Of a DNA stretch of 36,099 bases, positions 25,101 through 32,500 are shown piece by piece. Source of the DNA: Candidatus Omnitrophota bacterium. GTDB lineage: Bacteria; Omnitrophota; Gorgyraeia; Zapsychrales; Fredricksoniimonadaceae. The notes below the pieces were generated by a model, which was not told the DNA's origin, searched no databases, and saw only the letters and a list, made by a program, of their open reading frames with translations. The position numbers and the translations under genes were made by a program. The DNA lies in NCBI GenBank assembly GCA_015232565.1, contig JADFZK010000033.1, positions 1 through 36,099 on the forward strand. The letters run 5' to 3'. Within the stretch, counting starts at the first letter, position 1, and each line of letters begins with the position of its first letter.

Positions 25101-25204
25101 ATCATCCCCGAACAATATTTATCTCACAAGGCATTCATTATCCTCCCGACAACAAGATAATGATACGAATTATTTAATACCCCCGGTAACTTGCAAGAAC
25201 CGAC

Positions 25205-25669
25205 CTATTCCCGGTTTAACAAAACAATAGCGGCTCTTGGCGTTTTATCTGATAAATGAGCAAAACTCGCCGGGAGATCCTTCTCGGACCGTAATTTTGT
25301 TACTTTGGTAAGTTCACGGTACAATCTAATATCACAGCCGGATTCTTTCGCAATAGCAGCCTCCAGGCTGGCGATAGTAGCAGTTCGCGGATTAAACTTT
25401 ACCTGCTTCAAGTCCTTAATGTCTAACGAACTCCGGGATGTGCCGGGAAGGTAAATCGTGCCGTTACTAAAATCAATCGCGTAGGCGATAATACCCGGGA
25501 CCAAAAAGAATAATAATCCGACCCCGTCTAAGATCGCTATCCCGGCATCGATCCTGCCGCTCCTCTGGCCAATACGCTCAGAGTGAAGAATAGTGCCACA
25601 TCCGGTCAATTGCACCATCACCACAGCACAAATAATTGCATATCCAATCTTGCCGAATACTTTATGCAT
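25205..25669 (-). CDS. Lipoprotein, YceK/YidQ-like
   Basis: The 154-aa protein has a lipoprotein signal ending LTGC (lipid-accepting Cys24), then GTILHSERIGQRSGRIDAGIAILDGVGLLFFLVPGIIAYAIDFSNGTIYLP. This pattern, a short polar segment, one hydrophobic stretch and an NGTIYLP motif, recalls small envelope lipoproteins of the YceK/YidQ type and relatives (from memory, not searched). The C-terminal half (residues 85-154) is polar and unrecognised. ATG 25669 has GGAGG 5 nt upstream; the frame stays open for nine codons before it. It follows the 47-aa membrane protein by 23 nt, and both fall under promoter copy D. It ends 104 nt before the kinase gene. Confidence 0.75.
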   Translation of the reverse strand: MHKVFGKIGYAIICAVVMVQLTGCGTILHSERIGQRSGRIDAGIAILDGVGLLFFLVPGIIAYAIDFSNGTIYLPGTSRSSLDIKDLKQVKFNPRTATIASLEAAIAKESGCDIRLYRELTKVTKLRSEKDLPASFAHLSDKTPRAAIVLLNRE

Positions 25670-25692
25670 AAACGCCTCCATTGTAGATAAGA

Positions 25693-25836
25693 TCACGACC
25701 TCGATCTGACAACTTTCTTACGCTTTTTAGAATTACCCAAGATTTTATAATGTTCTTTAATCAACAAGAATCCGATCCCATTCAAAGCCAAACTTACTAT
25801 CGTTCCAATGATGATGACCGGCAGAGATATCCACAT
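25693..25836 (-). CDS. Small single-pass membrane protein (47 aa)
   Basis: ATG 25834-25836 has AAGGA 3-4 nt upstream and reads MWISLPVIIIGTIVSLALNGIGFLLIKEHYKI..., ending in a strongly basic tail (KKRKKVVRSRS) at TGA 25693. One hydrophobic helix spans about residues 3-26; the positive-inside rule places the tail in the cytoplasm. No family is recognised. Support comes from position: the start lies 20 nt behind the predicted transcription start of promoter copy D, and the lipoprotein gene follows after 23 nt. Confidence 0.65.
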   Translation of the reverse strand: MWISLPVIIIGTIVSLALNGIGFLLIKEHYKILGNSKKRKKVVRSRS

Positions 25837-25862
25837 ATTTCCTTACCATTCTTAATTGCGTT

Positions 25863-25908
25863 ATTTTAAAGAATAATGATAATCACTGCAATTATACCCG
25901 GGTATAAT
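25863..25908 (-). promoter_or_regulatory. Conserved promoter/operator, copy D (small membrane protein + lipoprotein)
   Basis: Plus-strand element CAATTATACCCGGGTATAAT at 25889-25908, containing a perfect 18-bp palindrome (ATTATACCCGGGTATAAT). On the minus strand: TTGCAG (25886-25891), 17-nt spacer, TAAAAT (25863-25868). It is the most symmetrical copy and shows the operator is a dyad. Confidence 0.8.
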
Positions 25909-25923
25909 GCCCAAGAATTCTGA

Positions 25924-27207
25924 TCACGATTGCACCGAAGACATTTCTGGCGAAATAAACGCTCCGGTAGCATTGGTAAGATTCTTCGCCAACAACCATT
26001 GAGCCTGAATTGAGCGCACAGTATCTGACCAGAAACCGTCTTCCCGTTTAGGCCGCGAAAAGCCCTGATAAGCCGTAAGCCCGCCGTATATCTTTAAAGC
26101 TTTCTGCGCGCACAGCTTCATGGCAAAATCTTTGGCCGTTGTTTTACAAGCCAGCTTGAGCTTAAGCCTCCTGCCTGCCGATAAACGCTTTAACCAGGTT
26201 AAAGCCAGCACAAAGTCTTCAATATTCTCGTGATCTAAAAGACACCCATTCACTTTATCTCTCACAACTTCTCGAACACCAGGTGCCGCAACCGCCACCA
26301 CCGGAATGCCGGAGGCCATCGCCTCGGTTACCACCAGGCCCTGGGTTTCACTTTGCGAAGCAAACACAAATACATCCATGGCATGATAAGCACTAACCAG
26401 ATCTTTACCATTTAGCATACCCACCAGATGTAAACGATCGATCACCCCTTCAGCAGTCAATATGTCTTTAATGGCGCCTTCCGAGGTGCCCGTGCCTCCG
26501 ACCAGAAAATGAGTCCGGGGATTATTCTTAAGAAATCGGGCCACCGCTCGGGCCAAAAACTCCAGATTTTTCTCTGGTGCCAGCCGCCCTACATGCCCCA
26601 CCACAAAAGCATCACCTGGAATATGATGAGTTTTACGAAATGCCCTCCCCGCGCCGCGGGAAAACTGCTCAATATATATTCCGGTAGGTACTACATCTAC
26701 GGGCGTAATTACGCCGCGTTCTTTAAGCATAGCCAGCACGCTTTCACTCGGCGCAAAAACCTGATCAGCCAGATTGGCATAACCGGTAGCCAACTCAATA
26801 ACGAAACGCTTTAGAGCGCTTTCATTCCCGGGCATATAATGCACATTTTCTTCATACAAACAATGATGTGTGAACACCAATGGCACATTATATTTTGACG
26901 CAATGCGCAAAGCCGTATCGCCGATCAGAAAAGGATGATGGGCATGAACTATAGAAGGTTTAAAATCACCCAAGGCCTCGGTTAATGTGCCCTGCACCGG
27001 CAATTGCACCGAAAAGTCGGTACCATTAAAATTTTGCATTGCCGGAATACGAATAACATCTTCTTCCGGCACCATATCCGGATATTCAGGCGCTACAATG
27101 ATCACCCGATGCCCGGCTTTCCTGAATTCAGCCGCAAAACTGCTAACTGACCTTTCCAGGCCGCCCACCAATGGCTTATAAGTATTAGTCATCTTCAAAA
27201 TATTCAT
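25924..27207 (-). CDS. GT4-family glycosyltransferase
   Basis: The 427-aa enzyme has the GT-B fold of family 4. The N-terminal acceptor domain opens MNILKMTNTYKPLVGGLERSV (glycine-rich loop) and includes HAHHPFLIGD and FTHHCLYEENVHY. The C-terminal donor domain has VVPTGIYIEQF, GHVGRLAPEKNLEFLARAV and the nucleotide-sugar motif ETQGLVVTEAMASGIPVVAVAAPGVREVV (EX7E-like). The pattern fits retaining transferases such as diacylglycerol or phosphatidylinositol glycosyltransferases. ATG 27207 overlaps the stop of the acyltransferase gene by 4 nt (ATGA), so it acts in the same pathway, probably a glycolipid (inference). It ends 16 nt from promoter D. Confidence 0.9.
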   Translation of the reverse strand: MNILKMTNTYKPLVGGLERSVSSFAAEFRKAGHRVIIVAPEYPDMVPEEDVIRIPAMQNFNGTDFSVQLPVQGTLTEALGDFKPSIVHAHHPFLIGDTALRIASKYNVPLVFTHHCLYEENVHYMPGNESALKRFVIELATGYANLADQVFAPSESVLAMLKERGVITPVDVVPTGIYIEQFSRGAGRAFRKTHHIPGDAFVVGHVGRLAPEKNLEFLARAVARFLKNNPRTHFLVGGTGTSEGAIKDILTAEGVIDRLHLVGMLNGKDLVSAYHAMDVFVFASQSETQGLVVTEAMASGIPVVAVAAPGVREVVRDKVNGCLLDHENIEDFVLALTWLKRLSAGRRLKLKLACKTTAKDFAMKLCAQKALKIYGGLTAYQGFSRPKREDGFWSDTVRSIQAQWLLAKNLTNATGAFISPEMSSVQS

Positions 27208-28718
27208 AATGAAACCTTTCCAATATCAACAGATGCTTTAAATGATTCTGACTCAGAAATATCAACCTCACTCTTTAATCTAATTAACGCTTTGCGGGCA
27301 GACATGCATATGGCTTCATAAGAATCTGCCGCCCCCATAGCCAGCCCCTGCCGCTCCAGACCCTCAACATTCAGCGGCTTACCAAATTTTAACCGTATGG
27401 GACCACAACGCGGATATCTGGCCGTACTTGGCCAGGCTGTATGCGCCCCCTTGATCGCTACCGGCACCAGCATGGCACCAGTCTCCTTTGCTAATACTCC
27501 AAAACCTTTCTTGAATTCAGCGATCTCACCGCTGGCCGTGCGTAACCCTTCCGGGAAAAAACACAAACCCTTACCGTGCTGTAATACATAGAAGCTGCTG
27601 CGTAAAGCTTCCAGAAAGTGGGTTGAGAAATCAAACGGAATGAACCGGCCCATTTTGATAAGATTCCTTAAGACCGGATTACGAACAAATGGCCGGAAGA
27701 AATAGGGGCCAAAAACAAAATAAAACAGCTGAAATACCGGGCGCCGAGGTAAGCAGGCGGCTATTGCCGGCCCATCAAGAAAACTGGTATGGTTACCATA
27801 CAGAATATAAGCGCCTTCCTTAGGCACATTCTCTTCGCCTTCAGCTTTGATATCAAAAAAGACCTTAAAGATCAGGCAATCAATACCGGTTAAAATTATC
27901 CGGAACAACCAGGCAAAAAAACCGGTGCTTAATTCAAGCAAGGCCAATGTTTCTTTCTCTGGTGATACTGCCAGATGATCTTTCCAATAGTGCGGTCCTA
28001 AAGACGCTCGCTGATCCCAAAGCGGAATAATATCAGCCTTTTTTAAAGCTTCGGTCATTTCCTGGATCAACCGTCGCACACTAAAAGCCCGGGCTACTGC
28101 TTCTACATCAATTTCGGCTTTAAAAACCTCCTCCAAAGCGGAACCCAACTCTATGCGCCCCAGCGAATCGATCCCCAGATCAAGTTCCAACGAATCTTCA
28201 AGAGTGATCGGTCGATTGATCCGACTTTGACCTTGTAAACATTGAAAGATCTTTTGGCCGACTTCCGATAAAAGCAAAGTTTTATCATCTGCGGAAAGCT
28301 GGCCAGTTACCGGAAGAGCGCCTTCGATGCCTTCGATCACCCGGGGCTCATAGATCTTCTTCACAGCTGACCTTTGCAACTTGCCAAAAATATTATGCGG
28401 CAAATCCTCCAACGCAATCGTAAAGCCCTTGAGCCGTTTATAAAGAGGCAGGGTCTGGGCGGCATTGTCAAAACGCTCCTTCAGCACATCCCGCAAATTG
28501 ACTTCGCCAAATTCCCGGAACAGCTCCAGGTCCGGCTGAATTATAGCCCACAACAATTTCGATCTTTGCACTCCGCGCATCCCGGAAACAATAAAGACGC
28601 ACATTTCCTTAACCGGCGCAAAACTGCTGTACAGTCCCTCGATCTCGTCGGGGTAGATCTTCTCACCGGAACTTAAGGTAAATGAAGCCCGCGAGCCCAA
28701 CAATAATGCGGCTGTCAT
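27204..28718 (-). CDS. N-terminally truncated adenylate-forming enzyme fused to ACP and PlsC acyltransferase domains
   Basis: The 504-aa protein begins at the hinge of an ANL (acyl-CoA/acyl-ACP synthetase) enzyme. LLLGSRASFTLSSGEKIYPDEIEG (residues 5-28) is the A8 region, followed by the small lid domain to about 125 with the catalytic Lys in LPHNIFGKLQR. Then comes an acyl carrier protein domain (about 145-235; Ser in LGIDSLGRIEL for phosphopantetheine) and a PlsC-type acyltransferase (about 300-470; NHTSFLD catalytic HX4D, and FPEGLRT). The roughly 400-residue adenylation core is missing. Start and stop overlap the neighbours by 4 nt each, so the truncation sits inside an intact coupled operon. 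It probably transfers acyl chains to a membrane glycolipid (inference). Confidence 0.85.
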   Translation of the reverse strand: MTAALLLGSRASFTLSSGEKIYPDEIEGLYSSFAPVKEMCVFIVSGMRGVQRSKLLWAIIQPDLELFREFGEVNLRDVLKERFDNAAQTLPLYKRLKGFTIALEDLPHNIFGKLQRSAVKKIYEPRVIEGIEGALPVTGQLSADDKTLLLSEVGQKIFQCLQGQSRINRPITLEDSLELDLGIDSLGRIELGSALEEVFKAEIDVEAVARAFSVRRLIQEMTEALKKADIIPLWDQRASLGPHYWKDHLAVSPEKETLALLELSTGFFAWLFRIILTGIDCLIFKVFFDIKAEGEENVPKEGAYILYGNHTSFLDGPAIAACLPRRPVFQLFYFVFGPYFFRPFVRNPVLRNLIKMGRFIPFDFSTHFLEALRSSFYVLQHGKGLCFFPEGLRTASGEIAEFKKGFGVLAKETGAMLVPVAIKGAHTAWPSTARYPRCGPIRLKFGKPLNVEGLERQGLAMGAADSYEAICMSARKALIRLKSEVDISESESFKASVDIGKVSL

Positions 28719-31378
28719 ACACCACTTTCCGGAACTAATGTGCAGTTCGCGGTACCCAAAGCCACCCTGACCTTCCTAAAACCCGGCAAGTGAATATCAA
28801 TATCCGGCTCCCGCGTAAACCACTGGCCGCTCCACTCAACCAATACCCTCGCTCCTTGAGGCGTGATCTTAATATTTATATCGCCAAAAGCCGTTGGAGC
28901 GGCGCCAAAGGACATGACTTCTTGTTGCTCCAGCCAAAGCATCGGGATCCCGGAACATAAAACCAGACGGTCGGATTCTTCCCGGACAAAACAATTGCGT
29001 ATCATTAGCACCCATTCAGCCGCGGCCCAAACATGCTGGCCGTCTCCCATACAGCCACCGCCAGTACGCGGATGGATCGACTCCGGCCACTGACCGGTAG
29101 AAGACGCCCAATTTGCCACCGCAGTCATTAAACCAAAGTACCGGGGATCACCAGCTCGCAAAAGAACTTGCGCCAAATGCAAAGTTAAATACGGATTAAT
29201 GCCCGAATGCGTCATGTCATGAAAGAACCCGCCCTGAACCAGACATTTCCGCAACAAATATTCAGCGGTATCCATAATTCGATCATCATTTTGACCAAAA
29301 ACCTGCAAAGGATAACTGGCCACCAGGGAACCGATAGCGCCCGAATCCATCCGACGGTATGGCGAAGCCGGGAGAGCGCGTCTTTTCAGACGCTTTTCTA
29401 CTGTCTTCGTACTTTGCTCTATACAACACGCCAAACCAATGGACTTTTTCTTAAAATGTTCTGCCTGTTCCTTATCTTCATAACGGTCAGCCAGGAAGGC
29501 CGCGGCATTCAGGCCGGCCACACCCCAGAAATCATCCCAGTAATAAAAGTCATTTGGCCCCAGATGCTCAGCACTAAAACCCGAAGGCAATAGTCCCGCA
29601 TGGGGAGAATCCGGTTTTAGCGCCAGGCGTTTGTTGGCTATCCACACTCCCGCTTTGTAGATCGAATCTTTCCACTCTTTGGGTGGCAACAGCCCGGTCT
29701 TCTCACAATACTGACGCATTATCCACAAAGCCTCGCCGTTCGAATCCCACTCACCTTCCTGGGAAAGAAAATATCCCTGAGCAGTCTGACGAGCCTGGAA
29801 ACAATCCAAAGCCCGGCGCACCCGGCTTTTTAGGCCAACACATAGTAAAGCCTGCAGAATAAATGCCGCGTCACGAAACCAAAACCGCCGATAAATATAT
29901 GGCCCCGGGTATACTTCCTTGGGCGAATGCAGGACCATAGTATGAAGGGCAGAATCATAAAGGAACTGAAAATGCTTGTTGGGAACTTGCAGTTTACATA
30001 CGCCCTGCAAACTTTCTTTCCAGGCCGACCGCGCCAGGGCCAGGTCACCAGGGGAAGGCCCTTTTACGTTCACCTTAGTTAAAGGTACCGATATAACTAT
30101 CGCCTCCGTCTTCCCGGGAGCTAGCACATAAACCGCGGCGGCTGTTGCCAGGCCGACATTACAAGTAACCGCCAGCTCTTTATCCGGCGAACTCAAACGG
30201 CTGTAAACATCACCCCTTTGATAATCAGAGAACACCCAGCGTGAAGGCTTTTTGTCCAGGTAAACAGACAATTCTTTATTGACCACCCACCCTGACTCTT
30301 CTGCCAGCAGATCGATATTATTTATAAAACTGATCCCTTCCGGATTATACGGCCGCAGAACGACCACCAACTGCGCGCCGGTATGGGCAAACCCCGTTAC
30401 GATTATCCGACAAACCGGTGCCAGGGCAGAACCTGTTACTTGCGCTTTTAAAACGATACTACCTTGGCCCGTTCCAGTTATTTCCGTACTTACCCCCAAG
30501 TCCTCACCCAGAATGATCTTTTGAACTACATTCAGGCACCGGGATGGAATAAGCGGCTCGCCGACATCAGGAATAAGCCAGAAATCAATGGACCAACTAT
30601 CATAGAACGGAGTCACCAGGCCGCGCGGATCAACCAAAGGAAACTCGGCACAATCCGGGACCCCCAGCGCGGTCCAGTTACGATGAGTCAGATTGATCTG
30701 GGTCAAAGAAAATGACCGCGGGATAAAAGCCGGATTTCGGGGGTCGTATTGACACTCCACCCAAAAAGGCCAGATCCAATCCAGATTATGCTGTATCGCC
30801 AGGCTGTTTACCAGGCCGCGAGCATGCAGGACTACTCCGGAACGCACCAATTCAAGAGGAGCCACTACTTCAGAAGGCTGGGCAAAGTTCTGCAAGGCCG
30901 CGAGGATCTTGTCGGGATCCAGGAACCCGTGCCGGCGGGCGGCATCCTTAACCAGCAATCTCCACGGGAACCACTTCCACCACACAAAGGAAACGCCTTC
31001 CTGCAAGAGCACCCGAAATACCCACCACTTATAGCAAACAAAGGTAAACGCGCCGGTCAAGGCCGAGGCCATTACCAGATCCACCAACACCGCTCCCGGC
31101 CAAACAATTAAGAGACGCTGATTTACCAGCACATTGATACACAACGCCAGCACATTAATAAACAAATACCGGCCAACCTCGGCATAAGAAGGTTGGTTAC
31201 AGGAGAATATCCAGTACTTGTTAAAAATATACCCGACTATTCCGGCGCAAATGAACGAGATCCCTTTGGCCAGGCTGAAAGGCATAAAACGGATCAAAAG
31301 AAAATAGATGCCAAAATCGGTTGCTCCGGTAATCAGCCCTGCAATATAAAAACGGATCATCTCTTTTTTAGTGTTCAT
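28715..31378 (-). CDS. GtrA-family membrane domain fused to a glycogen-debranching-like (alpha/alpha)6 glycosidase
   Basis: The 887-aa protein has an N-terminal GtrA-type domain with four transmembrane helices (residues 8-125: IRFYIAGLITGATDFGIYFLL, ISFICAGIVGYIFNKYWIF, YLFINVLALCINVLVNQ, ALTGAFTFVCYKWWVF). A 150-residue linker, a beta-rich domain (about 250-460) and a C-terminal six-hairpin barrel follow (about 480-860: YIYRRFWFRDAAFILQALL, GEWDSNGEALWIMRQYCEKTG, YYWDDFWGVAGLNAAA, WPESIHPRTGGGCMGDGQHVW). The barrel resembles amylo-1,6-glucosidases and GH15/GH63-type enzymes. GtrA proteins are thought to carry polyprenyl-phosphate sugars across the membrane. The stop overlaps the next gene by 4 nt. 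The fusion is unusual; the substrate cannot be told. Confidence 0.8.
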   Translation of the reverse strand: MNTKKEMIRFYIAGLITGATDFGIYFLLIRFMPFSLAKGISFICAGIVGYIFNKYWIFSCNQPSYAEVGRYLFINVLALCINVLVNQRLLIVWPGAVLVDLVMASALTGAFTFVCYKWWVFRVLLQEGVSFVWWKWFPWRLLVKDAARRHGFLDPDKILAALQNFAQPSEVVAPLELVRSGVVLHARGLVNSLAIQHNLDWIWPFWVECQYDPRNPAFIPRSFSLTQINLTHRNWTALGVPDCAEFPLVDPRGLVTPFYDSWSIDFWLIPDVGEPLIPSRCLNVVQKIILGEDLGVSTEITGTGQGSIVLKAQVTGSALAPVCRIIVTGFAHTGAQLVVVLRPYNPEGISFINNIDLLAEESGWVVNKELSVYLDKKPSRWVFSDYQRGDVYSRLSSPDKELAVTCNVGLATAAAVYVLAPGKTEAIVISVPLTKVNVKGPSPGDLALARSAWKESLQGVCKLQVPNKHFQFLYDSALHTMVLHSPKEVYPGPYIYRRFWFRDAAFILQALLCVGLKSRVRRALDCFQARQTAQGYFLSQEGEWDSNGEALWIMRQYCEKTGLLPPKEWKDSIYKAGVWIANKRLALKPDSPHAGLLPSGFSAEHLGPNDFYYWDDFWGVAGLNAAAFLADRYEDKEQAEHFKKKSIGLACCIEQSTKTVEKRLKRRALPASPYRRMDSGAIGSLVASYPLQVFGQNDDRIMDTAEYLLRKCLVQGGFFHDMTHSGINPYLTLHLAQVLLRAGDPRYFGLMTAVANWASSTGQWPESIHPRTGGGCMGDGQHVWAAAEWVLMIRNCFVREESDRLVLCSGIPMLWLEQQEVMSFGAAPTAFGDINIKITPQGARVLVEWSGQWFTREPDIDIHLPGFRKVRVALGTANCTLVPESGV

Positions 31379-31430
31379 GGGTTTCTTTTAATTATGTTTT
31401 TAGAAAACCTGATCGCAATCGTGAATTCTA

Positions 31431-31601
31431 TTAACGAGCATTCCGGTCAAGAACTGCCCGGTCAGAAATTCGCGTTTCATGCTTGTAATGTTCATCCTCA
31501 GATTGCCGCGCCTGACGGGTGTACATGCAACCACCCGACAGCAAGGCAACGGCAATTCCCGCCACAATTAACACTGCCAACTTTGATTGATTAATGCGCA
31601 T
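31431..31601 (-). CDS. Small lipoprotein (56 aa)
   Basis: ATG 31599-31601 (AAAGGAAG about 5 nt upstream) opens MRINQSKLAVLIVAGIAVALLSGGC, a lipoprotein signal with lipid-accepting Cys25. A short, highly charged mature part follows (MYTRQARQSEDEHYKHETRISDR...), ending at TAA 31431. No family is recognised. It lies 28 nt after the exported protein at 31630-32286 and is probably cotranscribed from promoter copy E. Confidence 0.65.
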   Translation of the reverse strand: MRINQSKLAVLIVAGIAVALLSGGCMYTRQARQSEDEHYKHETRISDRAVLDRNAR

Positions 31602-31629
31602 AATTCTTCCTTTTCCATACCAACACGAT

Positions 31630-32286
31630 CTACTGGGTAGTAGTTACCACTGTGGTCGTGGTGGTACCTTTAACGATCGGGGCATAAAGTGTTACATATT
31701 GCGCCAGCTGTTTACGGTCTTTCAGTATAAAATCAACTTTCACTGTATCGCCCGGTTTAACCAATAACTGTACCGGTTGACGACTGGGACTTTGCATGAC
31801 CACCAGTTTGTCAGGCTCAAAGACAAAATATGACATTGTCCGACTATCCGCCATATCGCTTTTAGCTCTTTCTTCCAGCACCAAAGTACCTGCCGCGTCG
31901 ATGGTCTTGACCTCGCCAAAAGCCTGCTGCCAGGCGGCTTCCTTATTACGGGTAAGCATAACTTTCTGCACGACCATTTCTTCCTTACCCTCGATCACAT
32001 CCACTTTAACCTGCTGGCCAGGCCAAAGGTCGGCAACCGTCAGCATTTTCTGGTCCGCAGGATCGGTTACCCGGGTATCATTCTCAGTTATCCGGTATTC
32101 CAGAATATCTCCCTTGTCTTGCAGCATGTCACTCCTTAACTGCATACGGCCATCTTTAAGATCAACCCAGGTGATCTCTCCTGACTCACGCCGCACACTC
32201 ACCGGATCCGCGGCTTGCGCATACACCCCCGAGCACAAGATCACCGCAGTAACACCCAAAACAAAACCAGTATGATTTTTCTTCAT
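31630..32286 (-). CDS. Exported protein of unknown function with a Thr-rich tail
   Basis: The 218-aa protein has a signal peptide (MKKNHTGFVLGVTAVILCSGVYAQA, cleavage near 25). Its mature part has two similar halves (SGEITWVDLKDGRMQLRS... and FGEVKTIDAAGTLVLEE...), each leading to a WPGQQVKVDVI or KPGDTVKVDFI strand. This suggests two small beta-barrel (OB-like) domains. The end is rich in Thr and Val (GTTTTTVVTTTQ). ATG 32286 has AAGGAA 9 nt upstream; the frame is open to 32337 but those codons lie in the leader. I do not recognise a family. Promoter copy E drives it, together with the small lipoprotein. Confidence 0.7.
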   Translation of the reverse strand: MKKNHTGFVLGVTAVILCSGVYAQAADPVSVRRESGEITWVDLKDGRMQLRSDMLQDKGDILEYRITENDTRVTDPADQKMLTVADLWPGQQVKVDVIEGKEEMVVQKVMLTRNKEAAWQQAFGEVKTIDAAGTLVLEERAKSDMADSRTMSYFVFEPDKLVVMQSPSRQPVQLLVKPGDTVKVDFILKDRKQLAQYVTLYAPIVKGTTTTTVVTTTQ

Positions 32287-32342
32287 GGTACACTTTCCTT
32301 TCGGTAGATATGAATATGGCTTTACCAGACTGCACAATGGCT

Positions 32343-32388
32343 ATTGTATGGGGGGATATTCAATGAAACAATTGTACCGGGGTATAAC
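32343..32388 (-). promoter_or_regulatory. Conserved promoter/operator, copy E (exported protein + small lipoprotein)
   Basis: Plus-strand element CAATTGTACCGGGGTATAAC at 32369-32388. On the minus strand: TTGTTT (32366-32371), 17-nt spacer, TACAAT (32343-32348). The start near 32336 gives a 50-nt leader. One central base differs from the other copies (G for C or T at 32379). Confidence 0.8.
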
Positions 32389-32500
32389 ATCGCGTACGTA
32401 CGCACGTGGAGGCGGGTAATGAAATGCGTCGACAAAAAAAGGCATCCCCGTCACTAAACGAGAACGCCCTTTTCACCACCAGTTTCACCACCAAAAATCA

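Noticed and set aside
25172-25196. A sixth, degenerate copy of the conserved element upstream of the kinase (minus strand CAAGTTACCGGGGGTATTAA)
   Set aside because: Orientation and position differ: it would lie between a possible -35 (TTGCAA) and -10 instead of upstream of the -35, and several consensus bases are missing. It could be an autoregulatory site, but the evidence is too weak to count.
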